From contig CAWDTK010000019.1 in NCBI GenBank assembly GCA_963805255.1, forward strand, positions 434,001 through 498,000: a DNA stretch of 64,000 nt. The letters run 5' to 3'. Position 1 is the first letter of the stretch. Each line of letters opens with the position of its first letter. The translations under genes were made by a program, and so were the position numbers. The notes beneath the pieces were generated by a model. That model made no database searches and was not told the DNA's origin. It saw only the letters and a program-made list of their open reading frames with translations. Shown here in pieces: positions 8,566 to 16,524 of this stretch. This stretch comes from Bog-532 sp963805255 (GTDB taxonomy: Bacteria > Actinomycetota > Actinomycetes > Streptosporangiales > Streptosporangiaceae).

Positions 8566-9843
8566 GTGAGCGGGGCGCCGCCGCCCCTGGTTGAGCAGTT
8601 CCAATTCGGCCTGGCCGCCCCGATCTGCCTGACCTGGGAACTCACGTACGCCTGCAACCTGGCCTGCCGCCACTGCCTGTCCAGTTCCGGGCGCCGTGAT
8701 CCGCGCGAGCTGTCGACCGCCGAGTGCAAGACGGTGATCGGCGAGCTGGAACGCATGCAGGTGTTCTACGTCAACATCGGGGGCGGCGAGCCGACGGTCC
8801 GTTCGGATTTCTGGGAGCTCGTCGACTATGCGACCGAGCATCACATCGGCGTCAAGTTCTCGACGAACGGCGTCAAGATCACCCCCGAGGTGGCCCGGCG
8901 GCTCGCGGCCAGCAACTACGTCGACGTGCAGATCTCCCTCGACGGGGCGACCGCCGAGGTCAACGACGCGGTACGCGGGGCTGGCTCATACGCGACGGCG
9001 CTGGCCGCGATGCGCAACCTCGCCGGCGCGGGCTTCGCCGGGTTCAAGATCTCGGTCGTCATCACCCGGCACAACGTCGGCCAGCTCGACGCGTTCAAGG
9101 CGCTCGCCGACCGGTTCGGCGCCCAGCTGCGGCTCACCCGGCTGCGCCCGTCCGGGCGCGGCGCGGACGTCTGGGACGAGCTGCATCCCACCGCGCAGCA
9201 GCAGCGTGACCTGTACGACTGGCTCGTCGCGCGCGGCGAGCAGGTCCTGACCGGGGACTCCTTCTTCCACCTGGCCGCGTTCGGCGCGGCGCTGCCCGGC
9301 CTCAACCTGTGCGGCGCCGGGCGGGTGGTGTGCCTGATCGATCCGGTCGGCGACGTGTACGCCTGCCCGTTCGCCATCCACGACAACTTCCTGGCCGGCA
9401 ACGTCCGCGGCCCCGGCGGGTTCGCCGCGGTGTGGCAGCAGGCGCCGCTGTTCGCGGAGCTGCGCCAGCCCCAGGGCGGCGGTGCGTGCACGTCCTGCTC
9501 GGCGTATGACGCCTGCCGTGGCGGCTGCATGGCGGCCAAGTTTTTCACCGGCCTGCCGCTGGACGGCCCCGACCCCGAGTGCGCGCGGGGCCACGGGGAA
9601 CGCGCCATGCTGGCGCACGCCGGCGCGCCCACACCACGGCCGACGGGTGACCATTCGCACCGGACTCAGCGGGCCCAGCGGGCCCGCCGCTCCGGGCCGG
9701 TGCCCGTGTCCATCGGCCTGCGCCCGCCGCCGTCCGCGCTGAGCGCGGTCAGCGCGGTGCGGCCGCCGGAGCGCGCGTGTGACGAGAACCCGCTCGCCGG
9801 CTTCAGGCCGGGAGCAACATTAAGCGCTCTTCCGCCCGGTTAG
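8566..9843 (+). CDS. mftC: mycofactocin radical SAM maturase MftC
   Basis: A 425-residue radical SAM/SPASM protein. Its N-terminal region has LVEQFQFGLAAPICLTWELTY followed by CNLACRHC, the CX3CX2C cluster motif; GGGEP follows near residue 70. The C-terminal third has the SPASM cysteine series (CPFAIHD, CTSCSAYDACRGGC, then PEC). The tail RACDENPLAGF matches the usual MftC end. The GTG at 8566 was chosen because family similarity starts there. The stop codon TAG (9841-9843) is built from the target bases and the first base of the adjoining ISAzo13-family element, so the last residues after LAGF may be insertion-derived. The enzyme normally needs MftB to present MftA, and mftB is absent here. 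Confidence 0.94.
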   Translation: MSGAPPPLVEQFQFGLAAPICLTWELTYACNLACRHCLSSSGRRDPRELSTAECKTVIGELERMQVFYVNIGGGEPTVRSDFWELVDYATEHHIGVKFSTNGVKITPEVARRLAASNYVDVQISLDGATAEVNDAVRGAGSYATALAAMRNLAGAGFAGFKISVVITRHNVGQLDAFKALADRFGAQLRLTRLRPSGRGADVWDELHPTAQQQRDLYDWLVARGEQVLTGDSFFHLAAFGAALPGLNLCGAGRVVCLIDPVGDVYACPFAIHDNFLAGNVRGPGGFAAVWQQAPLFAELRQPQGGGACTSCSAYDACRGGCMAAKFFTGLPLDGPDPECARGHGERAMLAHAGAPTPRPTGDHSHRTQRAQRARRSGPVPVSIGLRPPPSALSAVSAVRPPERACDENPLAGFRPGATLSALPPG

Positions 9844-11157
9844 GGCTCCCCGCAAAATTAAGTGGGTTTGTCCGGGATAGTTGTCTACGGTTGTGGTATG
9901 AGACAGCTGGCGGTGGATGAGGACCGGTTCGCCGGAATGCTGGCGGAGGTGCGCCCGCATCTGAATGAGCTGCAGTGGCGGCTGCTGCTGGGGGCGCAGG
10001 CGCGGTCGCTGGGCCGGGGCGGGATCAAGCGGGTGGCGGCGCTGGCCGGGGTTCACCCGGACACGGTGGGCCGCGGGGCGCGGGAACTGGAGGCCGGGAT
10101 TGAGCCGGATGACAGGGTCCGCCAGGCTGGGGCGGGGCGGCCCCGGGCGGCGGAGGCGGATCCGGCCCTGGTGCCGGCGTTGAACCGCCTGGTGGATCCG
10201 GCCAGCCGCGGTGACCCGGAGTCGCCGCTGCGGTGGACGACCACGTTGACGGAGAAGCTGGCCGGTGAGCTGGCAGCCGCGGGCCATCCGGTGTCGCCCG
10301 ACACGGTGGGGCGGCTGCTGAAAGAGGACGGTTACAGCCTGCAGGGCAACGCCAAGACGGTGGAGGGAAAGCAGCACCCGGACCGGGACGGCCAGTTCCG
10401 GCTCATCAATGAGCTGGTGCGGGAGTTCCAGGCCGCCGGGGAGCCAGTAATCAGCGTGGACACCAAGAAAAAGGAACTGGTCGGCAACTATAAGAACGGC
10501 GGGAGGGAGTGGCATCGGCGCGGTGAGCCCGAGCGGGTGGAGGTGCACGACTTCAAGGGCGACCTGGGGCGGGCCGTCCCCTACGGCGTCTATGACATGA
10601 GCGCCAACGCTGGCTGGGTGAACGTCGGCACCGACGCGGACACCGGGGCGTTCGCCGTCGAGTCGATCCGCCGCTGGTGGCAGCAGATTGGCCGGGCCGC
10701 CTACCCGCACGCCAGCAGGCTGCTCATCACCGCCGACGCGGGCGGTTCCAATGGCAGCCGGCTGCGGCTGTGGAAGGTGGAGCTGGCCCGGCTCGCGGAA
10801 GAACTCGGCCTGGAGATCAGCGTGTCCCACTTCCCGCCGGGCACGTCGAAATGGAACCGGATCGAGCACCGGCTCTTCGCCCAGATCTCCATGAACTGGC
10901 GCGGCAGGCCGCTGACCAGCCACGAAGTTATCGTCGAGACGATCGCCGCGACCACCACCACGACCGGGCTGACCGTCCAGGCCGCCCTCGACACCGGCAC
11001 CTACGAGAAGGGCATCAAGATCCCCGATAAGCAGATGCAGGATCTGGAGGAGCGCTCGATCAGGCGACACGCTTTCCATGGGGAATGGAACTACTCCCTG
11101 CTGCCCGCCCCACGGCCAACACGCCCGACATCACGGAAGTAAATCTTCGGAGGGCCC
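9843..11157 (+). mobile_element. ISAzo13-family insertion sequence, copy A
   Basis: About 1315 bp, from GGGCTCCCCGCAAAATTAAG at the left to a right end whose complement reads GGGCCCTCCGAAGATTTAC; these are imperfect inverted repeats. TTA flanks both sides (9840-9842 and 11158-11160). Copy B (13644-14958) has the same ends and the same TTA flanks. I found only two base differences between the copies, both near 10240-10250, so duplication was recent. The insertion lies at the 3' end of mftC. Confidence 0.87.
9898..11142 (+). CDS. ISAzo13-family transposase, copy A
   Basis: A 414-residue transposase (MRQLAVDEDRF start). The N-terminal region (IKRVAALAGVHPDTVGRGARE) is a helix-turn-helix. The catalytic core shows Asp in VISVDTKKKELVG (about residue 187), Asp in LLITADAGGSNGSR (about 283) and Glu in WNRIEHRLF (about 325), the arrangement seen in ISAzo13 transposases. 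The reading frame is intact. Start choice is uncertain because no strong ribosome binding site precedes it; an in-frame GTG lies 36 bp upstream at 9862. Confidence 0.9.
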   Translation: MRQLAVDEDRFAGMLAEVRPHLNELQWRLLLGAQARSLGRGGIKRVAALAGVHPDTVGRGARELEAGIEPDDRVRQAGAGRPRAAEADPALVPALNRLVDPASRGDPESPLRWTTTLTEKLAGELAAAGHPVSPDTVGRLLKEDGYSLQGNAKTVEGKQHPDRDGQFRLINELVREFQAAGEPVISVDTKKKELVGNYKNGGREWHRRGEPERVEVHDFKGDLGRAVPYGVYDMSANAGWVNVGTDADTGAFAVESIRRWWQQIGRAAYPHASRLLITADAGGSNGSRLRLWKVELARLAEELGLEISVSHFPPGTSKWNRIEHRLFAQISMNWRGRPLTSHEVIVETIAATTTTTGLTVQAALDTGTYEKGIKIPDKQMQDLEERSIRRHAFHGEWNYSLLPAPRPTRPTSRK

Positions 11158-11639
11158 TTAGCGCGGATTTCCATGCAGCCAGTTAAGGCAACTCTCAGCC
11201 AGGGGTCCGCCCCGAGTTCGAGGTCAGGCGCCTACGTGACGTGCAGGAACGCGCGCTGATGACAGTCAGCCGCCGGGTAGCACATGGGGCGATTTCGCTG
11301 CGCGGGCACCATACCGCACTCGTTATCGAGCCGTGACCGCGACGCTGAGCTGACAGCTGGCAACAAATAGCGGGGGCAAACGGGCACGCCGGGTATGATC
11401 ACGCCCGGAACCGGGCGCGATCTCCGCGCTACGGCCTGGGCGCCCGGAAGCGATAAGCCTCGCCATGACAGCCAGATCGCGCAGCGACGGTGGGCGGCTT
11501 CGGTCAGTCCGAAGCAGCTGACCTGGGCGGACCCGCCGCGCAGCCATCCGAGAGTAGGGCCGAATGAGCTGTGTGGAAATCGGCGTTAGACGGGCGGCTC
11601 CCCGCGCGCCATCCCGCCCCGCGGACGCAAGGAGGAGCC
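11158..11639. other. intergenic region, no supported gene
   Basis: Between ISAzo13 copy A and the ABM gene. A short open stretch ending at 11333 (ending TALVIEP) could be the tail of a lost gene but matches nothing I recognise. A strong AAGGAGGA site at its right end belongs to the ABM gene. Confidence 0.4.
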
Positions 11640-11949
11640 ATGCCCGTCATCATCGTCGCCACCGTCAAGCCGGTGCCCGCACACCGGGACGAGGTGCGCG
11701 CCGCGCTGTCGACCGCCGCCGGGCAGGTGCACGGCGAGGATGGCTGCGAGCTGTACGCGCTACACCGGGCCGAGGACCGGTTCGTCTTCGCGGAGAAGTG
11801 GGCCAGCCCGGCCGCGGTGCAGGCGCACTCCGGCTCTCCCGCGGTGCAGAAGCTCCATGCGGACCCGGACGGCAAGCTTGGGGGGGCCGCTCAACGTCGT
11901 CCTGCTCGAGCCGGTGCCGGGCGGGCACGCGGCCAAGGGCGCACTTTGA
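11640..11949 (+). pseudogene. ABM-domain (quinol monooxygenase-like) gene, frameshifted in a 7-G run
   Basis: Starts at ATG 11640 behind a strong AAGGAGGAGCC site. MPVIIVATVKPVPAHRDEVR, YALHRAEDRFVFAEKW and PAVQKLHAD are typical of small antibiotic-biosynthesis-monooxygenase proteins (~100 residues, dimeric ferredoxin-like fold). After DGKL the family frame continues as GGPLNVVLLEPVPGG and ends at TGA 11947-11949, but this is one frame off. A run of seven G (11880-11886) causes the shift; six G would restore a 102-residue protein whose stop overlaps a TTG start of mftE. As sequenced, the ribosome instead reads straight into mftE, giving a 329-residue fusion. Confidence 0.78.
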
Positions 11950-12629
11950 CCGACCTGGCCGCGCTGACCTCTCCCGAGGCGGCACAGCTGGCCGCCGACG
12001 GCGCGCTGCTCGCGGTGCCCGTCGCGTCCACCGAGCAGCACGGCCCGCACCTGCCGCTGTCCACCGACACCGATCTCGCGGTGGCCCTGTGCGCGCGGCT
12101 GGCCGAGTCCCGGCCCGGCGTCGTCGTCGCGCCGCCCCTGGCCTACGGGTCGAGCGGCGAGCACGAAGGCTTCGCCGGGACGATCTCCATCGGCCAGGAG
12201 GCGGTGGAGCTGGTGCTTGTCGAGCTGTGCCGTTCGGCCACCCTGACCTTCCCGCGGGTGCTGCTCGTCTGCACGCACGGCGGCAACACCGAGGCGGTGC
12301 GGCGCGCCGGGGAACGGCTGCGCGGTGAGTCCCACGACGTGTACGCGTGGCTGCCGCGCTGGCACGGTGACGCCCACGCCGGGCGCACCGAGACGTCGCT
12401 GCAGCTGACCCTGGCCCCGCAGTCGGTGCGGATCAACCGCGCCCGGAAGGGCAACACGACACCGATCGCCGAGCTGATGCCCGCGCTGCGCGCCTCGGCG
12501 GTCCGGGCCGTCAGCCCCAACGGGGTGCTCGGCGACCCGGCCGGGGCGTCGGCCGCGGAGGGCGAGGCGGTGTTCGCCGGCCTGCTGGCGGATCTGCTCA
12601 CCCGTGTCGGGGCGTGGTGCGGTGACTGA
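11946..12629 (+). CDS. mftE: mycofactocin peptidase MftE (creatininase family)
   Basis: A 227-residue creatininase-like metallopeptidase. Metal-binding motifs are visible: VASTEQHGPHLPLSTDTD (Glu, His, Asp), VCTHGGNTEAV, and GDAHAGRTETS (Asp, His, Glu). In the mycofactocin pathway MftE cuts the MftC-modified MftA to release the Val-Tyr-derived product. The TTG at 11946 overlaps the stop of the ABM gene in its family frame, implying translational coupling if the G run is really six. With seven G the gene is fused in frame to the ABM domain. It is separated from mftA-mftC by an ISAzo13-family element. Confidence 0.9.
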   Translation: MTDLAALTSPEAAQLAADGALLAVPVASTEQHGPHLPLSTDTDLAVALCARLAESRPGVVVAPPLAYGSSGEHEGFAGTISIGQEAVELVLVELCRSATLTFPRVLLVCTHGGNTEAVRRAGERLRGESHDVYAWLPRWHGDAHAGRTETSLQLTLAPQSVRINRARKGNTTPIAELMPALRASAVRAVSPNGVLGDPAGASAAEGEAVFAGLLADLLTRVGAWCGD

Positions 12630-13479
12630 GCCGGTGACGGGGCCGCTCGCCGGGCGCCCGGCTGACCCGCCGGCGCCGCCGCCGGGACCCGTCCCTGCGC
12701 CGCGCGTCGCCCTCGTGGCCGGGGCGGCCCGGGGGATCGGGGCCGCCACCGTCGCCGCGCTGGCGGCGGCCGGATGGCGGGTGATGGCCATCGACCGGTG
12801 CGCCGACGACCCGGCCCTGCCGTACCCGCTCGGCGACCGCACCCTGCTGGAGAAGGTGGCCGCGGACGCGGGCCCGGACGTGGCTGTCGCCGCGGCGGAC
12901 ACCCGTGACGTAGATGCCCTCGCGGCGGCGGTCGCGGCGGCCGAACGGCGCTGGGGAGGACTCGACGCCGCCCTCGCGGTCGCCGGGGTGATCGCCGGCG
13001 GCGTTCCCGCCTGGGAGGTGCCCCCCGGCCAGGAGCAGGCCGTGCTCGACATCGACCTCGGCGGGGTGCTGAACCTCGCGCGGGTGGCCGTCCCCGCGCT
13101 GCTGCGCCGCCCCGAACCGCGGCACGGGCGCTTCCTCGCCGTCGCCTCCGCCGCCGCGACCCGGGGGCTGCCCATGCTGGCCGCCTACTGCGCCGCCAAG
13201 GCCGGGGTGGCCGGCTTCATCCGCGCCCTCGCCGTGGAGCTGCGGGGTACCGGCATCACGGCGAACGCGGTCAGCCCCGGCTCGACCGCGACGCCGATCC
13301 TGGACGAGAGCGCGCGGCTGTATGGGCTGCCGTCGGCCGGATCGTTCGCCGCGCAGCAGCCGCTCGGCCGGCTCCTCGACCCGGCCGAGGTCGCTGCCGT
13401 GCTGGCGTTCCTCGCCGGGGACGGAGCCAGCGGCATCACCGGCGCGATCGTCCCCGTCGACGGCGGCCTGGCCCTGTGA
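12622..13479 (+). CDS. mycofactocin-type SDR family oxidoreductase
   Basis: A 285-residue short-chain dehydrogenase. The nucleotide-binding Gly motif is VAGAARGIGAAT (about residues 33-44); AVAGVIAGG occupies the NNAG position; the catalytic Ser-Tyr-Lys set is seen in AVASAAATRGLPMLAAYCAAKAG. The Ala-rich insertion and context next to mftE match the mycofactocin-coupled SDR subfamily, whose members hold tightly bound NAD(H) and use mycofactocin as electron carrier. The GTG at 12622 overlaps the mftE stop by 8 bases, so the two are probably co-translated; an in-frame GTG at 12604 is possible. A Pro-rich leader precedes the fold. Confidence 0.86.
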   Translation: MTEPVTGPLAGRPADPPAPPPGPVPAPRVALVAGAARGIGAATVAALAAAGWRVMAIDRCADDPALPYPLGDRTLLEKVAADAGPDVAVAAADTRDVDALAAAVAAAERRWGGLDAALAVAGVIAGGVPAWEVPPGQEQAVLDIDLGGVLNLARVAVPALLRRPEPRHGRFLAVASAAATRGLPMLAAYCAAKAGVAGFIRALAVELRGTGITANAVSPGSTATPILDESARLYGLPSAGSFAAQQPLGRLLDPAEVAAVLAFLAGDGASGITGAIVPVDGGLAL

Positions 13480-13480
13480 G

Positions 13481-13570
13481 GGCGCCGCGACGTCATTGGT
13501 GAGGGCGCGGCCGTTGGGGTAGGCGGCCGGCTGGGTGCGGTCGTAGCGCAGGATGCCGGGCGGCCGGTGA
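13481..13570 (-). pseudogene. DUF4331 protein C-terminal remnant
   Basis: On the minus strand the stretch translates to PGILRYDRTQPAAYPNGRA followed by LTNDV, resembling the C-terminal signature of DUF4331 proteins (DxLRYD...YPNGRxLTDDV). It has no start or complete domain and ends against the SDR gene. A neighbouring frame reading PKFLTG may be a further, frameshifted piece. It indicates that a gene was lost when the second ISAzo13-family copy arrived. Assigned from memory of the family pattern only. Confidence 0.42.
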
Positions 13571-13643
13571 GGAACTTCGGCCGAGGGTCATGAGCGGGAC
13601 CGTCAGGCATCGCCGGCGGAGAGCAGGGCCCGGCGGTCGCTTA

Positions 13644-14958
13644 GGGCTCCCCGCAAAATTAAGTGGGTTTGTCCGGGATAGTTGTCTACGGTTGTGGTAT
13701 GAGACAGCTGGCGGTGGATGAGGACCGGTTCGCCGGAATGCTGGCGGAGGTGCGCCCGCATCTGAATGAGCTGCAGTGGCGGCTGCTGCTGGGGGCGCAG
13801 GCGCGGTCGCTGGGCCGGGGCGGGATCAAGCGGGTGGCGGCGCTGGCCGGGGTTCACCCGGACACGGTGGGCCGCGGGGCGCGGGAACTGGAGGCCGGGA
13901 TTGAGCCGGATGACAGGGTCCGCCAGGCTGGGGCGGGGCGGCCCCGGGCGGCGGAGGCGGATCCGGCCCTGGTGCCGGCGTTGAACCGCCTGGTGGATCC
14001 GGCCAGCCGCGGTGACCCGGAGTCGCCGCTGCGGTGGACAACCACGTCGACGGAGAAGCTGGCCGGTGAGCTGGCAGCCGCGGGCCATCCGGTGTCGCCC
14101 GACACGGTGGGGCGGCTGCTGAAAGAGGACGGTTACAGCCTGCAGGGCAACGCCAAGACGGTGGAGGGAAAGCAGCACCCGGACCGGGACGGCCAGTTCC
14201 GGCTCATCAATGAGCTGGTGCGGGAGTTCCAGGCCGCCGGGGAGCCAGTAATCAGCGTGGACACCAAGAAAAAGGAACTGGTCGGCAACTATAAGAACGG
14301 CGGGAGGGAGTGGCATCGGCGCGGTGAGCCCGAGCGGGTGGAGGTGCACGACTTCAAGGGCGACCTGGGGCGGGCCGTCCCCTACGGCGTCTATGACATG
14401 AGCGCCAACGCTGGCTGGGTGAACGTCGGCACCGACGCGGACACCGGGGCGTTCGCCGTCGAGTCGATCCGCCGCTGGTGGCAGCAGATTGGCCGGGCCG
14501 CCTACCCGCACGCCAGCAGGCTGCTCATCACCGCCGACGCGGGCGGTTCCAATGGCAGCCGGCTGCGGCTGTGGAAGGTGGAGCTGGCCCGGCTCGCGGA
14601 AGAACTCGGCCTGGAGATCAGCGTGTCCCACTTCCCGCCGGGCACGTCGAAATGGAACCGGATCGAGCACCGGCTCTTCGCCCAGATCTCCATGAACTGG
14701 CGCGGCAGGCCGCTGACCAGCCACGAAGTTATCGTCGAGACGATCGCCGCGACCACCACCACGACCGGGCTGACCGTCCAGGCCGCCCTCGACACCGGCA
14801 CCTACGAGAAGGGCATCAAGATCCCCGATAAGCAGATGCAGGATCTGGAGGAGCGCTCGATCAGGCGACACGCTTTCCATGGGGAATGGAACTACTCCCT
14901 GCTGCCCGCCCCACGGCCAACACGCCCGACATCACGGAAGTAAATCTTCGGAGGGCCC
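13644..14958 (+). mobile_element. ISAzo13-family insertion sequence, copy B
   Basis: Same length, ends and TTA flanks (13641-13643 and 14959-14961) as copy A, in the same orientation. The two copies bracket the ABM gene, mftE and the SDR gene, giving a composite-transposon-like block of about 5.1 kb (9843-14958). Confidence 0.87.
13699..14943 (+). CDS. ISAzo13-family transposase, copy B
   Basis: Identical to copy A except that Leu is replaced by Ser in the stretch WTTTxTEKLAGEL; a second nearby base change is silent. The helix-turn-helix and the acidic core residues are all present, so this copy also looks functional. Confidence 0.9.
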   Translation: MRQLAVDEDRFAGMLAEVRPHLNELQWRLLLGAQARSLGRGGIKRVAALAGVHPDTVGRGARELEAGIEPDDRVRQAGAGRPRAAEADPALVPALNRLVDPASRGDPESPLRWTTTSTEKLAGELAAAGHPVSPDTVGRLLKEDGYSLQGNAKTVEGKQHPDRDGQFRLINELVREFQAAGEPVISVDTKKKELVGNYKNGGREWHRRGEPERVEVHDFKGDLGRAVPYGVYDMSANAGWVNVGTDADTGAFAVESIRRWWQQIGRAAYPHASRLLITADAGGSNGSRLRLWKVELARLAEELGLEISVSHFPPGTSKWNRIEHRLFAQISMNWRGRPLTSHEVIVETIAATTTTTGLTVQAALDTGTYEKGIKIPDKQMQDLEERSIRRHAFHGEWNYSLLPAPRPTRPTSRK

Positions 14959-15038
14959 TTACCAAGAGCGGGGTTCGGGCGGCCCGGCGCTTCGATGCGC
15001 TCTCCCGCCCGGACCTCCTTCTCCGGCGGCACCTGGGC

Positions 15039-15112
15039 TTGACAGGAAACAGGAAATTATCTACAACTTGAGTTGTAAGTTTCTTGTAAACAGAGAACAT
15101 ACTCTTTGAGTA
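15039..15112 (+). promoter_or_regulatory. Hsp20 promoter with overlapping operator
   Basis: A -35 like TTGACA (15039-15044) is followed after 17 bases by TACAAC (15062-15067). An interrupted palindrome ACAACT-TG-AGTTGT (15063-15076) overlaps the -10; inside it CTTGAGT (15067-15073) equals one half of the HspR-type HAIR element. A second small palindrome TACTC-TTT-GAGTA lies at 15100-15112. The arrangement suggests repression of the Hsp20 gene, plausibly by the MerR-type protein encoded downstream; that link is inferred. Confidence 0.6.
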
Positions 15113-15130
15113 TTTCGGAGGTGACCGATC

Positions 15131-15589
15131 ATGGTGCTGACGTCGATTGATCCGTTCGTCCAGGAGATCGAGCGGCAGTTCGACCGGCTGACCCAGCGGT
15201 CGTTCGGTCAGGGCAGCGGGGCCGGGATGCCGATGGACGGCATCCGGCGCGCGGGCGAGGTCGTGCTCCGGTTCGACCTGCCGGGCATCGACCCCGATTC
15301 CATCGACGTGACGGTGGACCGCGGCGTGCTCTCGGTGAGCGCGACCCGCGAGGAGAAGTACGGCGAGGACGAGCACCTGTTCATCCGCGAGCGGACCATG
15401 GGTACCTTCACCCGCCGGGTCTACCTGTCGGACCACCTGGACACCGGCGCCATCGAGGCCGCGTACAACAACGGCGTCCTGGCGGTGCGGATCCCCGTGG
15501 TGGAGAAGGCCAAGCCCCGCAAGATCGAGATCCAGCGGGCGGACGCCACGGCTCACGCGGACAAGGGCGAGCACGCGCTCGGCAGCTGA
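15131..15589 (+). CDS. Hsp20/alpha-crystallin family small heat shock protein
   Basis: A 152-residue protein with a short N-terminal arm (MVLTSIDPFVQEIERQFDRL), an alpha-crystallin domain (about residues 40-135) opening with GEVVLRFDLPGIDPDSIDVT, and the closing family signature AYNNGVLAVRIPVVEKAKPRKI (GVLxVxIP). It is predicted to be an ATP-independent holdase that oligomerises and binds unfolding proteins. GGAGG sits nine bases before the ATG. A strong hairpin terminator follows the gene, and a MerR-type regulator gene comes next on the same strand. Confidence 0.93.
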   Translation: MVLTSIDPFVQEIERQFDRLTQRSFGQGSGAGMPMDGIRRAGEVVLRFDLPGIDPDSIDVTVDRGVLSVSATREEKYGEDEHLFIRERTMGTFTRRVYLSDHLDTGAIEAAYNNGVLAVRIPVVEKAKPRKIEIQRADATAHADKGEHALGS

Positions 15590-15636
15590 TCCGGGCTGAC
15601 CAGCTGATCCGGGCTGACCAGCTGATCCGGGCTGAC
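15583..15636. repeat. 18-bp tandem repeat, three copies
   Basis: CAGCTGATCCGGGCTGAC repeated three times exactly. The first copy covers the Hsp20 stop codon; each unit contains an in-frame TGA, so extra stops are stacked after the gene. Confidence 0.95.
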
Positions 15637-15647
15637 CTGGGACGCGG

Positions 15648-15683
15648 CCTGGCCGGTGGGCAAATGCTCACCGGCCAGGTTTT
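15648..15683 (+). terminator. hairpin terminator after Hsp20
   Basis: CCTGGCCGGTGGGC at 15648-15661 pairs with GCTCACCGGCCAGG at 15666-15679 (14-bp stem with one G-U pair, 4-base AAAT loop), followed by TTTT. This is a convincing intrinsic-type terminator between the Hsp20 and MerR genes. Confidence 0.87.
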
Positions 15684-15726
15684 ATCTTCTCGGTAGCGGA
15701 CCAGGTCTTATCTTCTCGGTAGCGGA
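15675..15726. repeat. 26-bp direct repeat, two copies
   Basis: CCAGGTTTTATCTTCTCGGT AGCGGA (26 bp) occurs at 15675-15700 and again, with one T to C change, at 15701-15726. The first copy overlaps the terminator stem and the second ends at the ribosome binding site of the MerR gene, so the pair forms its short upstream region and might contain a binding site. Confidence 0.8.
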
Positions 15727-15740
15727 AGGGAGTGACGGGG

Positions 15741-16067
15741 ATGCGGCTGCCCATGCTGGATGACGAGCACGCACCCTTCTACACGGTGGGTCAGGTCGCG
15801 GCGATGCTGGCGGTTCAGCAGGCGTTCCTGCGCCGCATCGATGACCAGCAGGTCGTGACCCCGCAACGCTCACCCGGCGGCCAGCGCCGGTACAGCCGCC
15901 ACGACATCGGCCGCGTCCAGCAGGTGGTCGTGATGATGGGAGAAGGAATGACGCTGCCCGCGATCCGTCGCATCGTCGAGCTGGAGCACCAGCTCGCGCA
16001 GGTCACCCGGCAACGGGACGAACTCGCCAGGCGGCTGGCCGTGTTCCGCCGGGCCGGCCGCTCCTGA
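15741..16067 (+). CDS. MerR-family (HspR-like) transcriptional regulator
   Basis: A 108-residue DNA-binding protein. FYTVGQVAAMLAVQQAFLRR (about residues 12-31) is the MerR helix-turn-helix, followed by the wing PQRSPGGQRRYSRHDI and a dimerisation coiled coil (IVELEHQLAQVTRQRDELARRL). It is short and lacks an effector domain, like HspR. It follows an Hsp20 gene whose promoter has a half-HAIR-like operator, so autoregulated heat-shock control is plausible but unproven. ATG 15741 was preferred to GTG 15732, which lies too close to the GAAGGGA site. Confidence 0.85.
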   Translation: MRLPMLDDEHAPFYTVGQVAAMLAVQQAFLRRIDDQQVVTPQRSPGGQRRYSRHDIGRVQQVVVMMGEGMTLPAIRRIVELEHQLAQVTRQRDELARRLAVFRRAGRS

Positions 16068-16524
16068 CGAAAGGGCCGCCCATGCCGCCAACCGCCAGGC
16101 CCGCTGGGCCCGCTGGGACGCAAAGCGAAACGTTGCCGATACATATGGGCGGTCTTGTAACGTGATGTGTTATTTACAGATGGCCGATAGCGGTAGACAA
16201 TTGCGCTGAGTGCCTCTGTCATGGCGGGTGGTTACCATGGGCGACGGTAGCGGTAGATCGGCAACATGGCTCTCGGTGTGCTGGCCGGGCCAGCCGCCAG
16301 GCAAGCTGGCCGTCTGGTTACCGGCGGGACCCCCGGGCTGTGGCCCGGGCATCGCGCAGCGAAATTGCGCTCGGTGGTTATGCATGCCATTCTCTGGCCT
16401 GGGAATTTCGTCTCCCGGCCGTGATCCTCCCAGCGGGGCACCGGTCTGAATTCTCCTGACCGACGCCGAATTCGGCGCCGCCAACTTCTGCACGGCCGCG
16501 CACCCAGCAGGAAGCGAGCAATTC
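16068..16524. other. intergenic region with a short direct repeat
   Basis: No gene is supported. The motif AGCGGTAGA occurs at about 16188 and 16247, and a similar GGTAGCGGA lies in the 26-bp repeats upstream. Confidence 0.4.
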
